Shown here: positions 1 to 10,315 of the stretch, piece by piece
Position numbering within the stretch: position 1 is the stretch's first letter
Layout of the letters: every line of letters starts with the position of its first letter
NCBI RefSeq assembly: GCF_000388065.1
Contig: NW_009242972.1
Location: 3,409,216-3,439,158, forward strand
Source: Fonticula alba
Taxonomy: Eukaryota > Opisthokonta > Rotosphaerida > Fonticulaceae
DNA: 29,943 bases
Direction: 5' to 3'
Position numbers and translations under genes: made by a program
The notes under the pieces: model-generated
Database searches by the model: none
What the model was told of the DNA's origin: nothing
The model's input: the letters and a program-made list of their open reading frames with translations, nothing else

Positions 1-22
1 GGGGGGGGGGGGGGGGGGGGGG
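1..22. repeat. Poly-G run at left edge
   Basis: Twenty-two consecutive G residues open the window. No telomere-type repeat follows. Together with the G-rich right edge and the internal N gap beside poly-C, this looks like an assembly break in a homopolymer rather than a chromosome end. Confidence 0.9.
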
Positions 23-515
23 CGCAACTCCGAGCGCCCGGCGCGCCCGCTCGAAGGCCACTTGCCTGAGACTTGGGCCCCCACGCCGAGGCGGACTTCT
101 GCCCTCGCTCCTCGCCAAGTTGCTGTTCCCTCCGGGCCTCGGGTGGGCCAGATGCGATGGACGGGAGCCGGCACTTTTTCTTCGAAGCCACGGCGCATTG
201 CTGCCAGACGGCCCGGGGGCTTTCGCCTCGGCATCGCGCGAGATGCCGAGCCCTTGCGGCGAGAGTTCGCTGGCCCGGGGGCCCGAGGGCCGGCCCCGCG
301 CGCGCGCATGTGTGCCCGCGCCCCCGGGGGCCGGTTGCCCTCCAGGGCCACGCCCCCGCGCGCAGCAGGGGGCTCTCGGCCCGCCCCTCGCCTTTCTTCC
401 TCTGTTTCTGCGTCGCCCGCCCGCCCGCCCGTCCCGCCCCTCTCGCAGGCGCGTGCGGTTGAGCCCTTCCACCCGCCCCCTCGCCCCGTGTCCGACCCGC
501 ATGCGACCTGGGCCC

Positions 516-519
<4 letters not shown>

Positions 520-545
<26 letters not shown>
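520..545. repeat. (TG)n microsatellite
   Basis: About 13 uninterrupted TG units, in sequence with no assigned gene. Confidence 0.9.
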
Positions 546-548
<3 letters not shown>

Positions 549-667
549 CGCGCGGCCGCCGCCATAGCCGGCCAGCTCTGGCCATACGGCCGCGGGGGGA
601 CAACTAGTCCCGGAGATGGAATCACTTCCTCCCCGTCGAGGGCCCCCGAGCCGGGGGCTGCCGGGGG

Positions 668-690
668 GTTGTTGTTGTTGTTGTTGTTGT
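668..690. repeat. (GTT)n microsatellite
   Basis: Seven to eight GTT units, interrupting otherwise very G/C-rich sequence. Confidence 0.85.
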
Positions 691-2231
691 GGTTGGTCGG
701 CCGGTGGGCTGGCTCGACCCCCGGTCCCTGCTGCCGAGCACATTCCGCTTGGGTTGGGGCGGGTTCGCCAGCGGGCCCCTCTCCCTGTCTCCCATGGGTG
801 CCTCCCATTGGCTCCTCTCTTGTTGCTTTTCTCTTTCTCTCTCTCTCTCACTCAATCAATCCGCCTGCTTGGCCATCGCGCGCATGCGAGCATGAGCTCG
901 TTCCCGCTGGGTTTTTTTTTACCGACGCCCTGTGTGCACATCCGCACGCCCTCACGCTAGGCCCCAGCCCCTGCCATTGCCAGGCCCGGAGGCGCCTCCC
1001 TTGCTCGGCGGGGCCCTCCTGCCCCGGTCGCCGCCCCCGGGCATACACCGGTCAGACCCGTTTGGCTTGTCACGACTGCCCGTCTAGAAGGCCCCTCCCT
1101 GAGCCTCAGCGCCAGGGGTGCCACAGACATGCCCCCACCCACGCCCCCCTCCCCTTGCAGATCTCCGCGCCCATCCCTCCCCCCCCTCTCCTCCTTCCCT
1201 CCTTCCTTTGCCCCGCTTCCCTCCCCGGTCGTCCTGGGCCACTCCCTTCTCCACCTCTTCTCGGGCACCGTCCCCTCCCCCTGGTGCGCGCGCATTCCCC
1301 TCCCTCAGTTGCCCCTCGGCCTGTCGCCAGACGCCCTTCCCACCTGGGCCATCTTTGGGAGGCGAGCCACACACCTGAGACTCGCGGCTCTGTCTCAGTC
1401 CCAGGGCCATCCCAGTGCGTAAGGCAACCCGTTCGCTGGCCGAGACTTTGCGTTTACCCCTTCCCATCACCGCCCTCGCTCCGACCTTCCTCCCCGGGTC
1501 TCTAACATTGCTTTCTCTCTGTGGCTCTTCTGGCTCATTTTTCCCTCTCGTTCTCGCTCTCGCTCTCTTTGCCTGTTGACCGGGCACCTGCAACCAGCCC
1601 ACCCTCCGACGAGGTGACCCAGCTCTCTGCCCCCTAGCCCTGTGCGTTTGTTCTCCCCCCCCCCTCCTCCCCCCCTCCTCCCCTCTTCTTCCCTCTCCTC
1701 CCCCGTCCAGTCCCCTTTTCCTTCATCTCCGAAAGTCCGGTCCAGCCAGCAAAGCCACTGGGAATGCCTGAGATCCCGCGGCATTCGCCTTCGCTGCATC
1801 CTCTTTTCCTTTCCCCTGCCCCTTCTCTAGGGGTCTCCGATTCCCGCATGCGCCTCTCGCTGCCCGCGTGTGCCCCGTCGAGTGCCTCTCGTCACGGGAC
1901 ACTCGCCTCACCTCTTGGCCGCCGTCACCCCCTCCGGGCGTGAGGGCGCATGGTGCCAACGCAGCCCAAGCGACGCCACGCCTGTCCTCCTACCCTCTCT
2001 CTCTCCCTCTCTTTCTCTCCCCGCCCCGCCCCGCTCCGCCCCGCCCCTCCTCTGCCGCATCTACTTGATCCCCCTTGTCCCTCTCTGGCAGCCCTTTACT
2101 CCTTCACGGAAGAGGTTGACCTGCCATGAGCATCTGTTCGTCCTGTCGGCCGCTTCTTTCGTCTCCGGCTCCCCTCCTCGTGAATCGGCCGGTGGGAGTG
2201 AGCTCAGCCGCTTTTGCCTGTTCCATGGCAG

Positions 2232-2273
2232 CCGAAGAAGGACAAGCAGGGCAAGGAGGAGGGGGGTGGTGAT

Positions 2274-2309
<36 letters not shown>

Positions 2310-3028
2310 ACAGGCAGGCCCGCTCCTTGTGGCCTGCCAGCCCGACAGCACATATGTCGGCTGGAAAAGCCCACAGAAGAGGGTGGCAGTGCCATGGCGG
2401 GACCGCTTTCCGGTGTCCAAGCCCGGATGGCGCCGCTGGTGGGTGTCAATCGGCCCCTTCCTCAGGCCGGGCGCGGTGTGCCTGGTTGGTCTAGACCGTG
2501 CTACCGGCATGTTCCGCAGCCAGCCGACACGGGGGATCCGGCGCGTCCCTGCCACAAAGGCTGTGTCACGCGTATATCCAACAGGGAGGGGGCGGGGCAC
2601 ACCCCCCCCCCCCCCCCCCCCCCGGTAGTGCGTCGGTTTGTTTGTCGACTGTTGTCCGGCACGGCGCCCTTTGTTTGGTCCTGCCGGCAAGGTGGTGGCG
2701 ACGGCAAGTGCAGCAGACCAGGGGGACCGGCCCTACCCGGCCATTCCCTGACCCTCTCCCTTGCGGGGCTTTATCCCGGCGTCCTGCCGCGGTGCCTTGC
2801 CGGGCAGCCGGATTCGCCTGCGCCCGGGGCCCTCCCGCGTCCCGGTCAGGCTGCCGCCCCCTTTGCAACGGCCGGGAGCATACCCTCCCCGCGGGATGGC
2901 CCCAGCTTGTGGGACTTCCTCTCCGCCTCAGATCGTGCCTTGCCCCCCCCCCCCCCTCAGGCAGCAGCACGCCATCTGGAGTTTGCGCATCTGCCTCTTC
3001 TCCTCGCCCTCTTTCTCTCCCTCTCTCC

Positions 3029-3059
<31 letters not shown>

Positions 3060-3193
3060 CACCAGACATCTCATGGATGGGGTGCCCAGTTGAGGAAGGT
3101 CGACACACGGCCGGACACCGGCTAGTGTGTCGAGACGGAGCTCCTGGCCCCGATGGTCTCCTGCCACTGCTGGCTCCTCGCGATCAGGAACAA
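2232..3193 (+). CDS. Possible unrecognised spliced gene fragment
   Basis: Speculative. One candidate exon runs 2232-2934, beginning after CAG with PKKDKQGKEEGGG and ending before GTGCCT at phase 1. A second runs 3066-3193. It is preceded by a long CT tract and CCACCAG, is open for 42 codons (ISWMGCPVEEGRHTAGHRL near its start), accepts phase 1, and is followed by GTACGT and a G run. These signals copy the style of the confirmed introns in this window, and the two exons join in frame. However, the first candidate contains a 22-nt poly-C run, no start codon is placed, and the protein resembles nothing I know. A further exon at 3525 would join in phase. It may be chance. Confidence 0.15.
2276..2309. 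repeat. (CGG)n trinucleotide repeat
   Basis: About 11 perfect CGG units. In one frame the repeat reads as poly-Gly directly after a Lys/Glu-rich stretch that begins just after a CAG. This is one of the few places in the left 7 kb with coding-like codon texture. Confidence 0.9.
2602..2623. repeat. Poly-C run
   Basis: About 22 consecutive C residues, one of the longest homopolymers in the window. It is similar to those at the edges and at the N gap, so its true length is uncertain. Confidence 0.8.
3001..3060 (+). repeat. CT-dinucleotide tract before CAG
   Basis: A long CTCTCC/CT tract ending about 5 nt before CCACCAG. It is organised like the 3' ends of the introns in the two identified + strand genes and could be the polypyrimidine tract of an intron ending at 3065. 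Confidence 0.6.
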
Positions 3194-4630
3194 GTACGTG
3201 AGCAGGGGGGGGGGGGGGAACCCGAGGCCCTCTACAGAGGGCTGCCTGCATGGAAATGCACCCGAGTGCATGCGTCCGGCTGTGTCTGCCCGAGCAGCTG
3301 CATGAGGGCGGAGGCCTGAGGGGTTGAGGGGGATAATCCTGCTCCCTCGTCTGATGACAGCCTCAAGGGCCCCGTCTCTCTTGCTCCCCCCCCCCCTCCC
3401 CTCCCCCACTGTCTCCCGCTCATTTGCCGCCCCGTGCATGTGTGGGAAGAAGTGACACCATGTGTCGGTGTGAGTGTGGGGCGGGCGGGCGGGGGCCTGG
3501 ACTGGGGATTCCTGTCCCGTCCAGTTGCCAACGGACGACGACTATTTGGTCTGCCCCAGGGCCGCCGGCAAGAGCGTACCTGTTCCGGGACGTCCTCCGC
3601 CCAACGAGACTCTGTCCACGCCCCGTCTGTTTTCGGTCTTTCTTCGGCCAGCGCGCCCCCCGTGTCGGACGGGCGCGCGCGCGCGAGCACTCCGGGTATG
3701 GGATGCGCGCGTGAAACAAGTTCAGTCCCTTTCGCTGGGCCTCCTTCGTGCTTGTGCGCGACATGCCCTGCCTGTATGCCCAAGCGCACACAAGGCGTGT
3801 TCCATGCGCCGCCCCGCCCACGGGCCACATTCGATGCCTGGGTGCTTGTCCGACGTGTGGGGTTCTCTCCTTCCATGCCTTTTCGGGTGCCGTGTGCTTC
3901 CCCCTCCCCCGTGCTTGCTTGTGGGGCGGCGGCCCCGCGCGCTGGGAGACAGGGTCTGTCTTCAGAGGGGGACCCCCGGCCCCTCGTCGGCCCCCTTCAA
4001 TTTCACACAGTGCGGGTCGTTTGTGCGCCCCCTCTCCTCCCACTTTTGTCGGCGGCATTCGCTCGCGCTCAGGCATGTGTGCAGTGGTGAGCGATCTCTC
4101 TTCCCTTTTCGCGCCCTGCTCGAATGCTCTCCCTGGTGATTGAAATGGTGTCCGTCAATCGCCCATCGGGGCCGCTCCTGCGCTTGTCCTTGCCAGCACA
4201 GCGAAGGGCTCCCGCTATTTTCCATTTCCATTCGGTCTTCTCTTTTTTTTTTTTCCCTTTCCGGTCGTCCCCCCGGCTCCAGGCAATTTGAAATGTGGAG
4301 GAATGCATTCACATTCATACGTCCGCCTGGCTGCGCCACACGCTGCTTCTGGGCTTGGTACTGGACCTGCCGACGCCGGCCCTCTAGTTAAGCACGGATC
4401 CCCCCCCCCCCCCTCCCTCCCCCCGGCGTGCACTCTTTTGGTCACCCAGGCGAGACAGCTCTCACTTTGATTGTCCGATCGCCATCTTATTCTCTTCTCG
4501 ATCTCCCTCCCTCTCGCCCTCTCTCCCCTTGTGTGAGTGTGTGAGGTTATGTGGCCAAGCTCGCGGGCCCAGGACGCTGCAGGATGTTTGAGCACAAGGG
4601 CCTTGTTGACTGTGGCCGGCCCAAAGTCCG

Positions 4631-4693
4631 CCCCCCCCCCCCCCACACACACACAACCAAGAGCGTGCATACTCTCTCTCTCTCTCTCTCTCC
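4631..4693. repeat. Compound poly-C, (CA)n and (CT)n repeat
   Basis: Fourteen C residues (4631-4644) run directly into about six CA units. After a short spacer comes a CT tract (4671-4693). No gene is assigned here. Confidence 0.8.
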
Positions 4694-5575
4694 CTCCCTT
4701 GGGAGTGTTGCGACGAGGGTGCGCGCCCCGACATGCTGACTCCCTCTGCCGGGGACTGTGTTTGTGTCGACTCTCACGCCCCTCCCTGGGCCGGGTCGTC
4801 CGCGGGCGCTCTTTTTGTCGCTCGCACCCCCGGCGACAAGGGTCCAGATGCCTTTTCCTTTGGGGACTTGCCCTTGTGTATGGGTCCCTTTGCCCTTGCC
4901 GGCAAGTGAGCGAGCAAATGAAGGCCGCCGGTCCGGCCGGTTGACTGGCGCCAAGTTGAGATGCCCAAGTGGTACACGTCCCCGCGGTGCAGGACATGCT
5001 TTCACGGAGGCCACTCATTCTGGTCCGTGAGCCGGGGCTATCTAAGCCCAAGCTCTTGGCCTGGCTCCACGTCGGTGTCAGTGCGACACCTGATGAGGGA
5101 CCTGCCTCTTGGCTGTTGCTCAACCTCCAGTGTTTCCGTGTTGGAGTCGGATCCTTGCCGTGTCCCGCTCGCCGCTCCGTATTCGATCTGGGCATGTGGA
5201 CACGTCCCTTCACTGACACACGGGCTCCCCGGCGATCGTGGAGTTCTGGTGCATGCGTGTCCTCTTGGACACAGGGAGTACGTGTGTGCGGAGCTCCGGC
5301 CGGCCATGCGAGCCAGAGGTCACTTGTGTTGCGATCGGCCGGATGTGTGCAACCTCCGCCCCAAGCCGCCCTCTGGGGATTCCCCACAAGGCGGTTCTAC
5401 ACAGGTGGCCTGGGCTATTTGCACACGCCAGCCCGTCTAGGTGGTGAGTCTGCGCCGGGGGGAGGGCGGGGCGGGGCGGGGGGAGGGGGGATGCCCATGC
5501 TGTCGGATGTGCCTTTTCGCTCGCTCCCCACAATCATTCATGTCCCCTTTGTCGACAGTGCCCTGTGAATTCGCT

Positions 5576-5598
5576 CGCGCGCGCGCGCGCGCGCGCGC
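5576..5598. repeat. (CG)n microsatellite
   Basis: An alternating CG run of about 11 units just downstream of a GAATTC. Such alternating purine-pyrimidine DNA can adopt Z-form in principle. No gene is assigned here. Confidence 0.85.
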
Positions 5599-5730
5599 TG
5601 GGTCATCCGCTCTTGTCGGAGGTGAGTCCCTCCGGAGGATTGACCGACTGCTGGCCACCCTGTCGTCGCCGGCAGTGTTTGTGCCTCTGTAGACACATGC
5701 CCAGCGGTGCACATACACGCACACATGTAG

Positions 5731-5754
5731 GTGTGTGTGTGTGTGTGTGTGTGT
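5731..5754. repeat. (GT)n microsatellite
   Basis: About 12 GT units, preceded within 20 nt by short CA runs. The flanks can therefore pair weakly as an inverted repeat. Confidence 0.85.
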
Positions 5755-6504
5755 ATGTTTTCCCGGCAGGGCGTTTTGCCCATCCCTCATGGGGGCTTGT
5801 CCCGGTGGCCACCATTTGCAACCACACAGGGCCATCTCCGCACCAGACTGGCTGGGCAGGAGACATGGCGATGGAAGCCACGGGTAGTTTTCGGTGTGAC
5901 CCCACCCATGTTTATCCCGGCTGCCCTCCCGAGGGCCTGTGGGTTTCCTTATATTGGGCAATCCCTGTGTCACTAGGTCCAGCCCGCCTGCCAAGACAAG
6001 CTCAGGCCATTGCTCCGCCGCTGGCTTCGACCTGTTGACAACGGCCTTGGACAAGCCGCCTTCCCCCTCCCCCCGCCCCCCGGCACGAACGCATATGGTT
6101 GTGTTGTTTGCATCGCTTGAGCGTATGTGTTCGTGTATGTGTGTGCGCACAAGTAGGCGCACACACAGGGCACGCTCGTCGGCTGGCATCCTCAGGCTGT
6201 GCCCCTGCCTTGTTTTAGAATTCCACCTGACAATTGTGGACTGGACTCTTTCCTCGTCCTCCCCCCCCCCCCCCCGGGGTCGGGAGGCGGAAGGCAGGAT
6301 TAGGGGGCGCGCGGCAGGGGCCGGCTGACTGACACTCAGACGAGCTTGCAGGCGGGGGACGGCGATCTCCTTGTCCCTGTCTTCTGTGAGTATACTGTCC
6401 TTTATCTGATGATCGGAGCTTGGTTGCGCCGTGGACCCGATCAGTGCCGCGGAGTCCCCCTCCCCACTCAAGTTGATTCCTTCCCCCTCGCCCCCTCTCT
6501 CCAT

Positions 6505-6550
6505 CTCTCTCTCTTTCTTTCTTTCTCTCTCTCTCTCTCTCTCTCTCTCC
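6505..6550 (+). repeat. CT-dinucleotide tract
   Basis: A CT/CTTT tract followed by eight or more C residues. It resembles an intron polypyrimidine tract, but no exon could be assigned after it. Confidence 0.7.
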
Positions 6551-6777
6551 CCCCCCGGAGATTCTGTGTGTGGATAAGTGTGTGTCTTGGTGGTGTGGGT
6601 GTTTGAAGCGTGCCTGTGAAGGTGCCTCTGTGGGCTCGCACGATTCTGAGTGGCATTTCAGATTCTCCCCACGGCCATCCTTTATTGCTCTCTTCCAACC
6701 GGGCCTCTGCCATCGCCCTCCTCTTCCTCCTTCTACCCTCTTTCCTTTTCCCTCTGCTCCTCTCCCCGACCTTCCCC

Positions 6778-6813
6778 TCCTCCTCCTCCTCCTCCTCCTC
6801 CTCCTCCTCCTCC
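6778..6813. repeat. (CTC)n trinucleotide repeat
   Basis: Twelve CTC units inside a long pyrimidine-rich stretch (about 6700-7000), upstream of the RFX gene. On the minus strand this reads as poly-Glu, which creates a false open frame. Confidence 0.85.
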
Positions 6814-7176
6814 CTTCCCCCCCCCCTCTCTCTCTCTATCTCCCTCTCTCGCCTCACGAGGCTCCCTTTCCCCTCGTTCTCTCCAGGTCTCTTCCGATCA
6901 ACAACCTCTTCCTCTTCCCCCGATTGTTGCTTCTTCAATCCATTCCCCCTTCCGCCCTCCGGCTCCCCTCCTCTCCTCTCGCATGCTGCCTCAAGCTGCG
7001 CGCTGACCCCTCCCCCTCCCGCTTTCAGAAAGAGAATAGCGCCTTGGTGGTTACATCATCTCTGCGATCCATACACACCCCCATCGCAAAGTCTGGCCGG
7101 CTCCCCAGCTTAGCTTCTTCAAGGACTTGCGGTGACACAACACTGGTTCGCTCCTTTCCCCTTTTCCCCTTCCCCG

Positions 7177-7209
<33 letters not shown>

Positions 7210-7603
7210 CCCCCTCGATGCGACTCTCTCTTCCCCCACTCCCTGCCTCTTTCCTCGCTGCCTGGCCTGGCCCAGCCATGCTGACTCCTGATTAGACACT
7301 GGGCCGTGTTCCGAACACCACTTTCCCGCACGAAGGGCGCACCTCCTCTACTCGCCAACGTTCCCGTCCTCCTCCCTGCCTATTCCCAATTGGCTCCTTC
7401 TGCCTCCGTGTCCCCCCCCCCTCCCCTACTGCGGACCGAAGAGGAGGGGCCGAATCCTCGCCTGCCGGCCCCGCCCGTGCTCCTCCCCTGCTCTGGCCCG
7501 TTTCTTTCTCCCTCTCTCTGTCTCTTGATTGTCCGCGTGCGAAACACCGATGCTCCCTTTCTCGGCGCAATTCCACCCCCAACAGGGCATGCATGGTGCC
7601 ACC

Positions 7604-8422
7604 ATGACCGACGACATGACCGCTTATGGCAACATGGGCGCCTATGATGGCTCCTTCACCACCGGCGGCCAATCCATGCCCCAGCAGCCCGCTGCTCATC
7701 AGCCCTGTGCGTTTGGCTCCCTCCCCCTCACCTCTCTCCCCCCCCCCCCCTGCTTATTTCCGTCTCCTCCTCTGATCTGTTTGCCGCCATGTGCCTCCTC
7801 ATCATCACTGACCGCATGTCCGGCCGTTCGGATGTGGCGTTAGTCACCAACGATGGCAGTGCCGGTCGTTCGCTGCAGGGCCATGCCCAGCAGCCGCAAA
7901 TGGCCGGGCAATTCCACACTGGCGCGCACATCGCCACCGACATGTCCACCTCGTCACCTGCCTTCTTGTCGCAAACAGCGCTCCCTTTGGCCAATTACCA
8001 GTCGCACCCGGTGGCCGACTCGATAGGCTCGATGGGTGACAGTGCTGGGGCATACCGCTTCATGCCACTTGACCCGCAGACTGGCCCGGAGCCCGGCATT
8101 GGCCTCAGCACGGAGCCGCATCGGACCTTCGGCATGATGGATAAGCGAGGTAGGACCGATCTTTTTCCCGGCTGTCAAATGCCTTGGTCTCCTTTTTGCT
8201 CGACATTGGCGTCTCTCTGCCTCTCTCTTTCCCCTTCCCTCTCCCCCCTTTCCCCCTCCTCGGACCCTGTCTGACTCCATCCTCCTTATGCAGCCGATAC
8301 CTACCAGGTGGACTATGACCATGGCCGCATGCCAACCGTGCGCATTCTCCCCTCTGATCCTGGCCGCTGTTCAGCTCCCCTTGCCGCGTGTCCTAACCCG
8401 CGTGAATGTGGTTCCCTCCCCT

Positions 8423-8456
<34 letters not shown>

Positions 8457-10275
8457 TAATCACTCTTCTTCTTCTTCTTCTTCCTCCTCCTCTTCTAGCT
8501 TCTTGAGCAGGACCGGCCAGCTGGAGGTTTCATGCTGGACGGAAATCTCACTGGGCGGACGGTCAACCACCAGGGGATGCTCCACCCGCAAGCGAACTCG
8601 GTCCCAGGGACAGGCATGCACGCGACACCTGCGACTGCTGCTGCGACGGCGGCGGCCGCCGCCGCCGGCGGACTGAACATTGTCCTGGGCTCCTCGCACA
8701 TGGTCACCCAGCTACAGGGCGGCTTCCCGGCCGGGCAAGCCGGGCCCCGGCCGCCGAATCTCTTTGGGGCCGGCGGCCCTCCCCTGGGCAACAACGGCAA
8801 TTACACCTTTGCCCAGCCGCAGATGGCTGCCGGGCAGAATGCCGTGCTCTATGGGCAGGGGCATGTGGGCGCGGTGCGGCCGCGGCCGGTTGGCAACAGC
8901 CCCCACATGCACCCCTTCCTTTCTCCAGGTCAGCTGCTGCCCAATCGCATGGGTCCCTTCAATGCGGTTAACTCCTCGGGCATGATGGTCCTCCTGCAGG
9001 ATGTTGGCATCATGGCAATGCGTCCCCCGGGTTCCAGCGGCGCTGGACATCCCTATGCCGGGATGTCGGCACCCTTCCGGCCGATGGTCAATGACCCGAG
9101 TGAAAGCAACAGCAACGCGCGCATTCGCCAAGCTAGACGGTGGTACGTTTTCACCCGCCGGAACATGCCCGCGCCCTGCCCCGGCCGACTCTCTCTCGCT
9201 CTCTCGCTCTCTCTCTCTCTCTCTCTCCCTCCCTCCCTCTTTCTCTCTCTTTCTCTCTCTCTCTCTCTGCTTGTGTAAACTTCTTTCTGAGACCCCCCCT
9301 CGTCCCCCTCACTCATTCCTCTCCTCTCATCCACGGCGGTACGCCTCGGCGATCACATAGGCTCGTGCATACCTTTGTCTTGACGCCGGACTTTAGCTTC
9401 TTCATCCCCCGGGCATCCATGTACTCGAGTTATGTGGCTTCCATCGGGGATGATGCCTTGAATGCAGCCACCTTCGGCAAGGTCATTCGGTCGGTCTTCC
9501 CGTCTGTGCGCACGCGGCGCATTGGCGCACGCGGGTGCTCCAAGTACCACTACTTTGGGATCCGCTTTGCGCACGATGAGGGCCCGCCCGGACCCAAGGG
9601 CGTGGGCCCGGTTGTTCAGCTGGAAATGGAGGAGGCCGAGCGCACCCGGTCCACCTCGAAATCTTCCGATCCCAATGACAAGGACGAGTCTCCGGGCAGC
9701 GATGATGAGGAGGAGACCACCAGTACCACCAGCGGCGCCTCCTCTCGCCAGCCTGATGAGGGGGACAATTCAAATACCTCCGCCGGCTCGCAGGAGGACG
9801 ATCTGGCTGCGGCGGATCCGGCCACTAGCACCTCCGGCGACATGGTCGAGGCCGAGGGTGGCGGTGGTCCTGGCAGTGGCTCCGGCGCTGCGCATCTGCA
9901 CAGCAAGCTCCATGTCACGCGAGTTCAGTCACCGACATCGCCCACATCGCCGATGGTGGCCGGCGGTGGTGTGGCCGCGGATTCCGGGCCCCGGTCGGCC
10001 GGGCTCCGGCGTGGATCAAGTGGCGGCCTCCCCTCGCCCTTGAGCGGCGGCCACTCGTCCATGGGGCGCTCGGCGCTGGCGGCGTCGTCGCGCGTGATGC
10101 ACTCTTCGGTCGAGGCGACAGATGCGCTGCCGCCCAGCGGTGGCGATCTCCCCGGCAGCCAGCCACCCTCTCAGCGTGGTCGTAGTGCCTCCATTTCGCA
10201 GCATGTCCGGGGTGATTCTGGCGAAGGCATCGCGTCTCACCATGCGCCCTCCGGGCAGACGGCAATTCATGTCAT

Positions 10276-10315
<40 letters not shown>

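Larger units (their letters stand above)
23..7603. other. Upstream region without an assignable gene
   Basis: About 7.6 kb in which no conserved protein is recognisable on either strand. Many long open frames exist, but they overlap on both strands and translate to Pro/Ser/Arg- or Glu/Arg/Gly-rich low complexity, as expected from CT-rich and GA-rich DNA. The + strand carries repeated CT tracts near 830-850, 1545-1570, 1990-2015, 3005-3060, 4671-4693, 6505-6550 and 7187-7210. In the identified + strand genes such tracts occur in introns, so this region may be transcribed rightward as a spliced leader of the RFX gene or as an unrecognised gene. GTGCGT donor-like sites occur at 1415 and 1640. 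Calmer stretches at about 4900-5440 and 5780-6240 have no CT bias, and I see no gene in them. Confidence 0.6.

Noticed and set aside
1-22. Telomere at the left edge
   Set aside because: It is a simple G homopolymer with no periodic repeat unit; an assembly artefact is more likely.
4215-6504. Long minus-strand open frames (over 350 codons) in the left region
   Set aside because: They translate to Arg/Glu/Gly-rich and Thr-His repeat sequence caused by GA and CA repeats on that strand, overlap open frames on the other strand and match no family.
9140-9360. Upstream part of the open frame that runs into RFX exon 5
   Set aside because: It is intron 4 read through: Ser-Leu repeats from a CT tract. 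Splicing 9142 to 9361 restores the conserved Trp and the start of the domain.
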